From NCBI RefSeq assembly GCF_030272615.1, contig NC_081410.1:571287152-571351151 (forward strand): a stretch of DNA of 64,000 bases. Reading direction: 5' to 3'. This document shows positions 24,201 through 35,410 of the stretch, in pieces. Position 1 is the stretch's first letter, and each line of letters opens with the position of its first letter. The translations under genes and the position numbers were made by a program. The notes beneath the pieces were generated by a model. The model worked only from the letters and a program-made list of their open reading frames with translations. It searched no databases and was not told where the DNA came from. This DNA is from Cryptomeria japonica (lineage: Eukaryota; Streptophyta; Pinopsida; Cupressales; Cupressaceae).

Positions 24201-25712
24201 TAGTCGTGAGCATCAGATACCTACAGAAGCGAGCCAATTTCTCTTCCATACTTCCAATCTTTTTACACAGTTGTCCACCAATCTATACCATAAATTAACT
24301 CTACCTACACTCCCAAAGAAATGGATCCCTAGAAACCTACCGAGAAGATTCCCAGTCTTGACTCCCAAAACCCTTACAATCTCTCTTTGTTTTATCCAAT
24401 GGAGTATTGAAGCATACATTTTTTGACTTCACCCAGTTGACTTGCTAACCTAAGGCCTCATAGAAATAGTTTCAATCCTTTTTGATGATTCTTGCCTCTC
24501 TATTAGTATCTTCCTCAAACAATATAGTATCATTAGCAAACTATTGATGAGTACATGAGTCAAGGCCTGCATCAATATTCACCCCTTTCCACTTACCATC
24601 CCTTTTTAAATTTTTGTATGAATCTTCCCAAGGCTTTCATAAGAATAATGAAAAGGAAAGCAGATCTAGGAGATCTCCTTGTCTGAGTCATCTTGAGGAT
24701 TTAATAAAACCCTGTGGGCTACCATTTACCAACTCAGAACCATGGACCTTCAAGAGAAGCTTTCACCCAATTCAATCATTGTTCATCAAACCTAAAGTGT
24801 TCCATGACTTGAATTAACAAATATCTATCAATCATGTGATACACCTATCTAATTTGATCAACATTCGATCCAATTTTGCCTTCCTAATAGTGTGAATGGC
24901 TTCATGTGAAATAATGATCCCTTCAACAATTGACCTTTCTAGGATAAAATGACTATGCTCCTTCGAGATGATAAGATTTAGAACTGACTTCACTCTATGA
25001 ATCATAACTTTAGCAATAAGTTCAATTTGGAAATGGTCTGATGTAGTGAGGGATTTGATGAAATATTCAAACATTATAGATTTGTCAACCCATTTCCCAC
25101 CTAGAAAAAATATGTCAAGTTTTTCAGAGATGTTCCCCAACCCCCATCTTCTATTTGTCCATGTAAAGGCATAGTATTAGTTTTAATTTTCCAAAAACCA
25201 TTAGAAGAAACAAAGTTTTGAAACTCTATCTAAGAACTCCTGAAATCTATTTTACCACCTTTTTTACTTGCCAACTCTAAATTTTCATCAAAATCACCTC
25301 CAATGATCACCAACTCATTATCCAAGCTCTAGAAAACTATAGAAATTTCCTACCACACTTCAGGATATTGTCTCACTCAAGGTAGACCATAGACATTCAA
25401 AACATAGAAATCACAATTCAATCTAAAAGAATGCACTTTACTCAGCTAGCAAAAAATAGAGTTAACCATCTCCTTCATTACCATTGTAAAAGAGTTCCAT
25501 AAAATGCCCAAACCACCAACAATGCCATTTGTTTTCACAAAGTGGCCCAATTATAACCTCCAAAATCTCAACAAGCCATCAGACTCATCTTTCCCAAGCT
25601 TAGTTTCTTGAAGAAAAACCAAATCCGATTTAGTTTGATCAAGCCCCTGCTTGATCAAACCTCTCTTATCAGGGGCATTGCATCACCTGACATTCCAACT
25701 TAAGAGTTTCAT
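21290..25712 (-). pseudogene. LINE ORF2: endonuclease, reverse transcriptase, RNase H, decayed
   Basis: Starts at 25712 with MKLLSWNVR then a TGA, followed by VFLQETKLGK, the N-terminal signature of APE-type endonuclease. RT pieces follow: SLTTSDHFQIELIAKVMIHR (24832-25140), RQGD near 24690, FLFIILMKALG (frame-shifted), and the catalytic box at 24529-24540. There the usual FADD reads FAND, so one catalytic Asp is lost, and it is preceded by TAG. The thumb region GNLLGRFLGI lies at 24213-24419, a KERNKWIF motif near 23080, and an RNase H start NFDGDSC near 22820 with VAKVRAALL near 22700. The protein would nick the target and copy the RNA in place; this copy cannot. Confidence 0.87.
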
Positions 25713-27363
25713 TGTCCTTTAGGAAGGGAAACCCCCTTCCCTACTATCAGTTTTCTCTGCCCTTTTGAACTCCCTGCCAATTCCCACCCGAGTCTATTTG
25801 ATTTACGTCCTCTAGTCTTTTTTTCTCCTAGTTTGGCCTTGTTCAATTTTAACTTTGATTGTTGAATAGTCCTGACTTCCACAATGCCCTCCTCATCCAT
25901 CAACCCCCACTCTTCACCATCCTCATCAAAAGACCAATTGTCTGAATCCTTCTCTGAAGCATTCTCCCCATTTAGAGGCTCCTCCTTTTCTCCCACTTCA
26001 TGAAATGCATCTGAGGAGCCAGGGATCTAGGTTGAGGCTCTATTTTGATCCAAAAGTCTTGTCCCCATAGCTTCCATAACCTTTTGCACCTTAACTATGG
26101 CTTCTACTAAAGAGACCACATCCTCTTTGCCCTAATATTCTGGGTCACTAGGAAGACTGACAACTACATTTTCCCCTTCCACACTTTGAGATGGTTTCAT
26201 ACCCACGATTTTAAGAGTAGGCAATCCATAATCTGATCATGAAAAAGGGCACATTCTACCCCATAGATTGTGGTAAAGTTCCAGCACTTGCAGCACCAAA
26301 AGGTAACTTGCTTCCAAGCCCTGAACTCATACCTAGAGTAGGTTGGTCCATTTTGTCCAAATTTAAGGCTTTTGTGGCTAAAACATCTTCCACAAAATTA
26401 CTTCCCCCATTAATCTATTTATCACTCTCTTCCTGCAACTGCAATAAGTGCTCAATCATACTATTAATATCCAGAGATTTACCTTTAAGTCCAATAGTGC
26501 GCATCTCATCAAAATGCCCTTCTCTTTTTCATTTTTTTCATCTCTCTACATTTTGCTCAATTTCAATTTGTTGGCACCAACAACCTTCATTTGTGTTAAT
26601 TTCTAATTTTTTGGTTAGAGGTAAATGTGGTTTCCATTCAATATAAATACATGCATACATGCTAAAGTCTTTCTCCTCTATGGCTTCATCTGATTTAATG
26701 TAGAAACCCAATTATTTCCCAATAGTCATGAAGGTTTCTTCATTCCAATATTCACATGGAAGGTTATACAAACACAACCAGATGGGTATTTCCTTCAACT
26801 AAGCATTCAAAGGGTTAAAATTTGGCACCCAATATTTCAAAAACAAACCCTTGCTCCCCATGAACAGAGGACCATCTCTAAAAACCCATTTTTAGCCTCA
26901 CCATTCTCCATATTACTAGAAAGAACCCATTTGGCATTGTTTTTATTTCAAGCATGAAAGGCTAATTATCTTCACACCACTTTTTAATTTTACCAAAGGC
27001 AGTTCAATTCCCCGCCCATTTAATAAAGAAATCTCTTTCCCTCAAATTTGAAACCAACTAATACCAACTTCAATTATCCAAAAAATAATACATAACTTGC
27101 ATCTTTGGCTGAGAAGGCCTTACCTTATCACCTCCATCAGTTTTTTGCAACTTCTTCGACTACCATTCTTTCTCTCAAATCTTCCTCCATTCCATTTTTG
27201 GGTCCTCTAAAAATCCATTGTACCCTTTGAAATTATGTATTGAGTCGTTCCTACTCCAACCTTGAGCTTGACCCTGACCATTATTGTCATTCTGAGAAAA
27301 ATTGAAACCCATTTTTCTATTTTGATTCTCCCATACCCATTTGGTCTTGTTCCAAGATCGCAT
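25709..27363 (-). pseudogene. LINE ORF1 (gag-like, DUF4283-type), decayed
   Basis: A start is plausible at 27363 (MRSWNKTKWVWENQN). Further on, conceptual translation gives RDFFIKWAGN with FGKIKKW (near 26950-27010) and PIWLCLYNLPCEYWNEETF with IGK (near 26720-26800), the hallmarks of the DUF4283 region of plant LINE ORF1. The last 95 codons are intact and acidic/basic, and end PKGQ-stop at 25709. ORF1 products bind element RNA and escort it to the target. The stop overlaps the ORF2 start (ATGA at 25709-25712). Stops and shifts interrupt the middle. Confidence 0.8.
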
Positions 27364-27508
27364 CGCAAGAAAAGCATAATTCCTACCCTAATCCCTAGGA
27401 ACGAAAAAATCTAAAAACTCTTGACTACAACCCTAGTTGCCTCCTCAATGCCATCCCTACCTAACATGACATCCGTTACATTCCAAAAAATGTAAGAAAT
27501 ATTATTTA

Positions 27509-29392
27509 ATTCTTTGAATTTTGAATATTGTAGTTCCTTTTAAATTGGACACATTATATACGCCTTAAACAATAAAAACTATTATCAACATTTAAAAAAA
27601 ATAGATTTTGTTGTTTTATTTAATTTATATAATTTATTAAGTTTCATCCTTTCTCTCTCTTTCTCACTCTTTATTTTGTCTCCCTTACTCTCTTTTTCGA
27701 TCCCTATTTAGCTTAGGTTAGGGTTACAGTTAGTTTTAAAGCATATAGGATAAGAGTTAGTGTTATTTAAGTCCAATTCTAATAAATTAACTATATATAT
27801 ATATATTCTTAAAAATTTAAAAATATCAAACATTTTGAAAATTATTTTTTAATAAAAATCAATTAGAAAAATTCTTTTATTAAACCAATGTGTGTGGTTT
27901 GTAGGTGACTACACATATCTCTACGACAAGCAAAACAATAAAACTAATTAGGAAATTTTTTTAAAAAAATTAGAATATTTATAGGGATACCACTATGACA
28001 AATGAAAGAAAAAAAAAATTGATTAGGAAATTTATAAATTTATTTTTACAATATCTAGATTACCATCTTTTATTAATTGAATTACAATCCTCGAGCTAAT
28101 GTAAATATTCAATAATATATACCAATTTATTAAATAATATGTACCATCTTCTAATTGTAGTTAGAGTTGATTCAAATTAAGGTTCAAATTCCTTAATCTA
28201 ATGCAAGTATTAAATAATATATACCAAAATTATATATCATGTTCCATTTATTATTGTAATTAGGGTTAAAGTTAAGGTTAGGGTAAGGGTTAGTTGAAAT
28301 TAAGGTTTCCATTCTACGATAAAGCTTAGGTTAGGGTTAGTATTAGTGCTCAATTAGGGTCAGTGTTAGGATTCAATTACGTGTTTAACATTCTAGGATA
28401 AATCTTGGGGTTAGGGTTACAATTGAATTAGGGTTTGGTTAATATTAGTGCTCAATTGGAATTGGAGTTTGCATTCCTAAGATTTAAATTCGGGTTATAT
28501 AGAGTGTTAGGATTATATTTCAATTACTACCAAGGTTAGGGTTAATATTATACTTATAGCTAATGTGTGTTATGTTAGAGTTAATTGTTTCCTCATTTTG
28601 TAAAAGAGTTAAAATGTAAAGGATCTTAGGGGACTTATGAGGAGGATCTCAACTATTGGTGTGTGCGAAATACTATCTAAAAAGATGCGTAAAGTAAAGA
28701 TGCATATGTGTTCTTTTATTGCAATATATCATGTCTAGAGCTCATATTATTGACTTTAGTTAATGATTCATATTACTATGGTTGGACAATCATTTTCAAC
28801 GAACATAGCTTGCCACACAACATAGTTAGAATTGCAACCATGAACATATTGGTGTAATGTGAGTATGCAAAACAACACAAAGGAATTAATCAAGTTACTT
28901 CTACTATTTTGACCACACTATTACACAAAAATCGTCTTCTATTGAACTCATACTACAACATTCTTAGAGACACTAATCATTATCATTGTTGATGATCATA
29001 TTCTTAAATATAGCATAAAACAAATCTACTCAGTGTAACCAATATCCTAAGTTAATTGTCTTCATACAAAGTAAAAGCATATTGCATTACAAATATATTT
29101 TGCATAGATTGTTAGTTTAAATTATAAGTTGCATCCTTTCATATCCATTTTGTTCCGACATTTTAAGATGAACTCCATTGTATTCTAAATAATTATTACT
29201 ATCAAAAACACATTCGTTCCATCCAACTTTTGTATATCCAAAACATATCTTACTATAGACGTAACCATCCCACCTAATGGAAATACAAGTGCTGCTAATA
29301 CATGTCAAGAAAATAAACATGAGGCAGAGGCAATCTCGAAAACAAATAAAGTGTCAGTACGATACATAACCTAAGACATTTCTAGATTTTGA
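27509..29392. other. AT-rich intergenic DNA downstream of the P450, no gene seen
   Basis: No coding signal. It contains the GGGTTAG-rich segment listed separately and TA-rich stretches around 27788-27805. Confidence 0.55.
28250..28560. repeat. Degenerate GGTTAGGG-rich segment
   Basis: Scattered GTTAGGGTTAG, TTAGGGTT and GGTTAGGGT units over ~300 bp, mixed with unrelated AT-rich sequence; weaker traces lie at 27715-27760. Units are irregular and never form a clean tandem run of the plant telomere heptamer TTTAGGG. Confidence 0.55.
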
Positions 29393-29398
29393 TTTATT
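29393..29398 (-). terminator. Candidate polyadenylation signal of the P450
   Basis: AATAAA on the minus strand about 53 bp past the P450 stop codon, in AT-rich sequence. Spacing fits a plant 3' UTR, but plant polyA signals are loose. Confidence 0.45.
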
Positions 29399-30089
29399 GA
29401 TTTAATATGTGTGATAACATTCAATAAAATTCCTGACCCACACTGCCACACTATTGCTCATATGCATGATGTGAGAGACGTGGTACGGGGATTAGAGTTA
29501 ACTCTGCAGACTTCTTTAAAGTAATTCCAAGCTCGTCAGTCATGTCCATCTCTTCACAGCTCCTCCCGTCCGGAAGCATCCACTCAAATGAATGAAGTAA
29601 CAAAGCCAAAATCAATTGAACCATACGACTTGCCAATGGAAGCCCAGCACAAATCCTTCTTCCTGCTCCGAACGGAATTAGCTCAAAGTTTTGTCCCTTG
29701 TAATCTATCTTGCTATTCTCACCCTCCAAAAATCTCTCGGGCAGAAATTCTGAGGGCTTCTTCCAAATTGAAGGGTCCCTCCCACTGGCCCACACGTTCA
29801 CCAATACCTGGCTGTCTTTGGGTATCACAATTCCCTGGAGCACGCACGAGCTTTCAGCTTTTTGGGGAAGCAGCAGGGGAACTGGGGTGTGCAATCGGAA
29901 TATTTCTTTAACAGCTGTATGAAGATAAGGCAAACGATCTAAGTCAGATTCTTCCAATCTTCTGTTGCATCCAACTACTTCATCCAATTCTTGTCGGACT
30001 CGGTTTAGTTTCTGCGGATTGCGAATGAATTCTGCCATGGCCCATTCTACTGTTGAGGTTGTTGTTTCAGTACCGGCGATAAAAAATTC

Positions 30090-30324
30090 CTGAAAAAGAA
30101 TAGACGATTTAAAAAACGAACTGTACACAATTAGAAAAAGCGTTGATACTCTCTTGACATTCATACATTCATCTATATATCTGATGTGATCAATGAAACA
30201 TAAACACAATCAAAATCTATAACAGCTTGATAATTAACTAATGCATTGTAGAAATCTGATTAAAGGAATTAACTCCACACAAATTTTCTACTAAATGTTT
30301 ATTTTCAATCATTTCTATACATAC
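30090..30324 (-). other. P450 intron, 235 bp, phase 0
   Basis: The donor reads GCT then GTATGT (30324 downward) and the acceptor CTTTTTCAG then GAATTT (ending at 30090). Removing it joins ALIA to EFFIAGTET without loss of frame. The intron is AT-rich, as plant introns are. Confidence 0.9.
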
Positions 30325-30753
30325 AGCTATCAAGGCTCGAATATCAACGAGTGTGAATTCTTGACTTCTGAAATCCAGCAGAACATCCAGAAAATCCTTC
30401 ATGGAGTCGTTCTTCCTATGACTTTCACTTCCGGAGGCGAGCCTTTTCTGTAGGAACAAATCCACAAAGTCATACATTTCCTTGAAATGCTTGGCCATCT
30501 GACGGCACACGCCCTGCGGGTCCAGGAACCGTAGAAACGGGAAATAGTCCACCAAATTGGGCTTTCCTCCGAGCCTCATCAGTTCACAGACGGAATGGTT
30601 GAAGGCCGCAGAAGCTGGATTGTGGGGATCGAAGACTCTTGTGCTGAAGATCATGTTGCCTAACAAATCTAGAGACGTGCAGAACACCGTCCGCCCGATA
30701 TCCACAACCTTTCCCTTGTCGTCATAAAGTAGTTTAATTGTGTGAAATACCTC

Positions 30754-30756
30754 CTA
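30754..30756 (-). other. Premature TAG at P450 codon 150
   Basis: The codon follows LQHLRR and precedes EVFHTIKLLYDDK, which is normal P450 sequence in the same frame, so no indel is involved. CAG or AAG would each need one change to give TAG; a CAG origin would match the C-to-T pattern seen in nearby elements. Confidence 0.88.
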
Positions 30757-31260
30757 TCTTCTGAGATGTTGCAGAGCTTCCTGTCTTATGCTGCTGAAAA
30801 GCTCAACAGTTGAAATACGTCGGAGATGGCGCCACTGAGTTCCGTAATCGCTAAAAATTAGGGACGACTTGTGGTGAGAAATAGATTTGACGCCTTCTAT
30901 CACCGTCCGTCCCGCGAAGATTAGGTCGTGTGATTTAAGGACCTCCTTGGCCATGGCAGGAGAGGACACCACCACTGTTGTTTTCATTCCCAGACGGAGA
31001 GTCATCAGTGGGCCGTATTTCAGAGAGAGGGCGTAGAGAGACTCGTGAGGCCTTTTTCCCAGCTGAAAGAGGTTTCCCACAATAGGCCAACCAGGAGGCA
31101 GAGGACGCCCTGTCCTCCGCTCTCTTCTCCATAGAAAGAAGAAGAATAAAAGCGAAGCAGCAGTATGGAGCACAGAATACCATGAAAACAGTGGAATGTC
31201 CATATTAACTGTAAACAAGGAGTTCCTTATTTTATTTTGTTTTCTAGTGTACACTATCTA

Positions 31261-31269
31261 TATTTTATA
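31261..31269 (-). promoter_or_regulatory. TATA box of the P450
   Basis: TATAAAATA on the minus strand, 58 bp upstream of the P450 ATG. That places a start site about 30 bp before the ATG and gives a short leader. It is the only TATA-like element of this quality just upstream. Confidence 0.7.
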
Positions 31270-31683
31270 GGCAGAGTAGGTACGAGGACTTGATTTTGCT
31301 CTCTGATTTCCAGGTCGTGGCACGTCTTTGTGACTCTTCCCTGGTTTCCAAGTCGCAGCACGTTTTTGATTTTGCTGAGTTTGTAACTTCAATAGACAAG
31401 ACTTTTATGTTGAATAGGCTTTTGGAAGGCACGAGTATGAATTGTTGTATTTATCTTTGGGAGAAGCAGCCTTATCCTACTCATCATCTTCGATCTTTCA
31501 TAGAAAGAAGAATAAAAAATTGGGGACGGCTTAATGTATGTGATTTAAGACTGAGACTGAAACTGAACCAGCAATAAAGAGTCCAGAAAAACATTTTTCA
31601 AAAGTAATCTAGGATATTTCTTGAGTGGGTTCACTTAGGTATTTTAAGAGAAACTATTCACATGAAAGAGATCCAAGCATAAT

Positions 31684-31955
31684 GATTTTTTTTTGTCATA
31701 AGAATAAAATACGACAAACATTTATACCTAATTAATTACAACTTTCACCTATCTTATATAATATCTTTATTCATATTAATGATTAAATTTTTTGGTAAAA
31801 TGAATAAAATACAACAAACATATACTCAATTAATTACAACTTTTACCTACCCTCCATAATATCTTTAATCATATCAATGAATTAATTTTTTTTTCAAAAG
31901 AATAAAATACAACAAACATTCCTACCTAGTTTATTACAACCCTTACTTATCCCAA
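31684..31955. repeat. ~100-bp tandem repeat, nearly three copies
   Basis: Units share GAATAAAATACAACAAACAT, then AATTACAACTTTTACCTA, then ATATCTTTAATCATATCAAT, and end in a T-run. Unit starts lie near 31702, 31801 and 31900; the third copy is partial. Confidence 0.88.
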
Positions 31956-32557
31956 AGTAAACGTATGAAGGTGTTTCAATGACATTCATCAATAGATATC
32001 CTAAAATCCAAGGCAAAAACTATAAATGCATTTCTTTGCTATTTATTCAAACTTTAATATACACGTTGATAATCTATTCTATAATAAAACCTTGAAACTC
32101 CATGGATGGGAAAAAAATATCATGAGTTAGTAGAAATAGTTCTTTCTTAAGTTATTCTAGTAAGAACTATTTCTTTCTAGAGAAATTGAGTGCATACCCA
32201 ACACTAACTACTACTAACAAACAAATGACCAAACTAAGATTAAGAACAAATTTTATTTGACAAATTATATTGTTGATCAATAGAAGACATGGATGAAATG
32301 GAAGATATGGATGAAATGGCTCCACCTAGAAAATCATTCTTCTAACATCACTTACAACATGTCAAGTAAGATTCAACATTACTCATAGCTTTCTATTTGT
32401 TTGAATCTTTTTATTATTTTTCTTCTTTACATAACAGTTTTAGGTTTGTCCATTTTTTCATGCTATACATTTTTTCCCTATTCTTTCGTTTATATTTGTT
32501 AAATTTTAGGTCTATCTTTATTGAGATACTCGTTTCCTAACCCTCAATGCCTTGACC

Positions 32558-32841
32558 TATGGTATCAAGTTATGCATATAGAATAGATTGTGGATTCTTT
32601 CTTACACTCAATAGGACTATAATATTATTACAAAATGATGTTACAATAACTAGACACACGATCCCCCAAACCTCCAAGTAGCCCTGCCACAGCTAATAAC
32701 CCAGAGCCTCCCACACGACAAAACCTACAAAAGTCACAAAAGAGGGATATGGTATCAAGTTATGCATATAGAATAGATTGTAGATTCTTTCTTACACTCA
32801 TTAGGACTATAATATTATTATAAAATGATGTTACAATAACT
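32558..32841. repeat. 94-bp direct repeat, two copies 190 bp apart
   Basis: TATGGTATCAAGTTATGCAT and the following ~75 bp at 32558-32651 recur at 32748-32841 with about four differences. The ~96-bp spacer is C-rich compared with the surroundings. Confidence 0.9.
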
Positions 32842-34920
32842 TTGACAAACTATATATGACATATACATCCACAACCATTTGAAACTTATTCTAACTTGAT
32901 TTAACTAATTGTTTCTACCATGAAACCTCCAACATTAAATTTAGGTGAGGAAATAAACTGGATTTAAAAGGGTTATATCCTTTGATAAACAAGATCAAAA
33001 GTGTTTTCGTCCTTGAATATATGCTTTCAAACTCATGTCCTTACAATGGGATTTTCAATTATGATTTTCATGTATTTTTCATAATTATCATCCATATTGA
33101 CATGCGACCTTTAATATATCATAGAAATAATATTGATATGTGCATCAGTAACCTCAAAAATAAGAAATGGTATGACACCAATGATAGCCACTCATATTAG
33201 GTACATTTTTCTAGATCAAACACAAAATTGTGCTAATGTGTATGGTCACACTTGACATTCATGAGAATTTTCTTCTTGAAACTTTTGAATGTTATCCATA
33301 ATAATGGCTCGAGGCCCCATAGCATCCAAAACCCTAACCATAAAATTAAGAGTAGCAAGGGCATCTTCTTTGTCATTTTAGTTGGAGGTACATATAGATG
33401 GATAGTCCAAGAATAAAATAATTTATTTTTGTAAATGAGATCCTTTTTACAAGTTACAATATAAAATTGTGCACTAATGGTTCTCAATTATACGTCTAGA
33501 TCTAGTTGAGATAGTGAGAAATGGCAAGAGTTTTGAATTTGATGGTTGAGAATGATAATGAATGTATACCATTAAGGTAGATAGGTAAGGGGAAGATTAA
33601 AAAAGAAGCAATAAAGAAAGGAACTATGGAAAATTCTAAGAATTAGGGCATACTCATACCAGCTAGTACCATGTTTAAGGCATGCATGCACTACTAACTC
33701 TAATATTATAAACTAAAATTAGTTATTGGGGGTCATAAATTAGGGATGCACAAGAAATAAATAGGTAAATAGATGAGAGAAATTGTAAATCCTATGATAT
33801 GTATAAAATTATTAGTAGAGTTTTTTTAAAAAGCATGACAAGAAATGGGTTGCCAAGTACAAGTGAGCCCACAATTCTAACTTCAACAAAGTTCCTTAGT
33901 AAAGTCATCAACTCAATAACTAAAAGTTCAAGACAATATTCAAATGTTACATGGGAAAGGAATTTTTTTATATGATTATAGGGAATGAATGAAAGGAAAA
34001 ATAAGGTGGACAAGTTTAAATGTCAAATACTTAAGAGAATTAAGAAAAGTTGAGCTTAGACAAGATGATATATGCTAAGATGAGGATCTTTAAGACTTTG
34101 ATGATTTAAAAAAATTTAAATGATTAGAGATTTCCCAACAGTAATAGATTTCAAAAATATTGGGATAACATAGAGGAAAGAAGAGAGACAAATACAAACA
34201 ATTGGACTAGGAAAAATGCAAGAGTTAGGAAATAAGCATTTTGGTCAATAACGAAATTGTTATAAAATATGCATGTGACATATTAGAAATCAAATTCTAG
34301 TCTATAACATGGGCACACCAATAGTAATGTATAGTCAACCATCATTTATTCTATTATTATATGGACTGATAGTCTTTAATAAGACTTATTTTGAAATAAA
34401 TTTTATTGTTTATACAAACTAGTAATATGATCAAGGCGAAGAGAATAAAATTCATACACTTGAAGATTAAGATGTGAAGTATTTTTTATATGATACTAAA
34501 GATTAAATCTATCGCATAAAATTTGATACTGTTGTTCCTAATTAGTTGATTAACATGTTGAGTAAGCATATACCTATTTTATAAATCTAATATTCTTGAT
34601 CTACAATAATTAATAAGATCCATTTTATCAAATTTGCATAAAGATTAACTTTAACCGAGCACCATGGCACAAATATTTTATACCTTGCTTGTTAGGGTTA
34701 CATACTATCATCCTCACTAGTTAGGCTAGAACCCTTAAGTTAAATTTTCTCTTTTTATATATCTATACCCTAAATTATCACATGTTGTGATTGGATGCAC
34801 AATTATACTTGTCTTTATTTGTTTATATTTTTCTTAAAATCTTAAAATCCCGGTAAAGTAGGAAGCAAGATATTTGGAAATCGTTCCTAGTATGAGTGGG
34901 GTAAATGTTTACTTAAATAT

Positions 34921-35398
34921 TGTTGGTGTAAGTAATTATTCATCATGGATATTATTACACCTTACTTAAGTTTACTTAGGAAATGCATTTCATAGTAGTT
35001 TGTGTATGAGACACTTGGGTGTTTGTGCCACATTGGGATAGTGTGTGTAGGAGAATTTCCACCTTTTATGGTGTTGATCTTGTTGTTACACTCCACATTC
35101 AGTGGGTGATCCACCTCATGTGGAATATTATATTATTTCTCCTACCTACCCACACCTATTTCCTACCTACCCTAGTTTCTTACTGAGCCACATGTCATGT
35201 TTGTGTGCTCACATATCCCTAGCCTTGCCTATATAAGCAGGCTCATCAACATCGTTTGTACAGGCAATCAATCTATATCTTGTAATGATACAGTTGATCA
35301 TATTTTGCATCTTGATAGAATATAGTTTATTCCTATCATCTATTTTGTCTCTCTTATTTGTGCTTTCCATTGCCTCTTGATCTTGGAAAAATCTCACA
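34921..35398 (+). repeat. 5' LTR of T1
   Basis: 478 bp, TGTTGG to TCTCACA. It contains a TATATAAG box near 35230 that could serve as the LTR promoter. Confidence 0.9.
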
Positions 35399-35410
35399 TG
35401 GTATCAGAGC
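35399..35410 (+). promoter_or_regulatory. Primer-binding site (initiator Met tRNA)
   Basis: TGGTATCAGAGC directly abuts the LTR end and is the standard complement of plant initiator Met tRNA. A second, imperfect copy (TGGTATTAGAGCC) follows about 28 bp later after another CTCACA, so the LTR/PBS junction is partly duplicated. Confidence 0.9.

Larger units (their letters stand above)
21226..27492 (-). mobile_element. LINE (L1-type plant non-LTR retrotransposon), 6.27 kb, decayed
   Basis: Bounded by near-identical 16-mers: TAAGAAACATTATTTA (21210-21225) and TAAGAAATATTATTTA (27493-27508), one difference. The 3' end on the element strand is A-rich (T-rich at 21226-21262 on the plus strand), as expected for target-primed insertion. 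From 5' to 3' on the minus strand it has ORF1 with a DUF4283-like region, then ORF2 with an APE endonuclease, RT, a C-terminal region and RNase H. Because both ends and both ORFs are present, this is close to full length. Many stops and frameshifts show it is dead. Confidence 0.92.
29451..31203 (-). pseudogene. Cytochrome P450 (CYP76-like, A-type), two exons, one in-frame TAG
   Basis: Exon 1 is 31203-30325 (293 codons) and exon 2 is 30089-29451 (212 codons plus stop), giving 505 codons, normal for a plant microsomal P450. The order is an N-terminal membrane anchor (residues ~8-25) and basic segment; the proline hinge (PLPPGWPIVGN, ~33-43); the I-helix oxygen-binding motif AGTETT just after the exon junction; the KEIF-R (ExxR) motif; FLPERF; the heme loop FGAGRRICAG with the ligand Cys; and the stop at 29451. 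The phase-0 intron after ALIA is where A-type P450s usually have it. Codon 150 (30754-30756) is TAG, with the frame intact on both sides. The protein would be an ER-bound monooxygenase using P450 reductase; the substrate is unknown. The family call comes from sequence resemblance only. It is either a recent pseudogene or an error. Confidence 0.92.
31270..34915. other. Intergenic DNA upstream of the P450, no gene seen
   Basis: 3.6 kb of AT-rich sequence with two small repeat groups (31684-31955 and 32558-32841, listed separately). Short frames such as 31290-31577 and 33233-33487 show no family resemblance. Confidence 0.55.

Noticed and set aside
26239-26646. Plus-strand 135-codon frame
   Set aside because: Antisense to LINE ORF1; the minus strand carries the recognisable DUF4283-like motifs.
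28250-28560. True interstitial telomere array
   Set aside because: Units are irregular and do not form runs of the plant heptamer; kept only as a low-confidence repeat.
29588-29922. Plus-strand open frames inside the P450
   Set aside because: Antisense shadows of the P450 exon 2 with no independent support.
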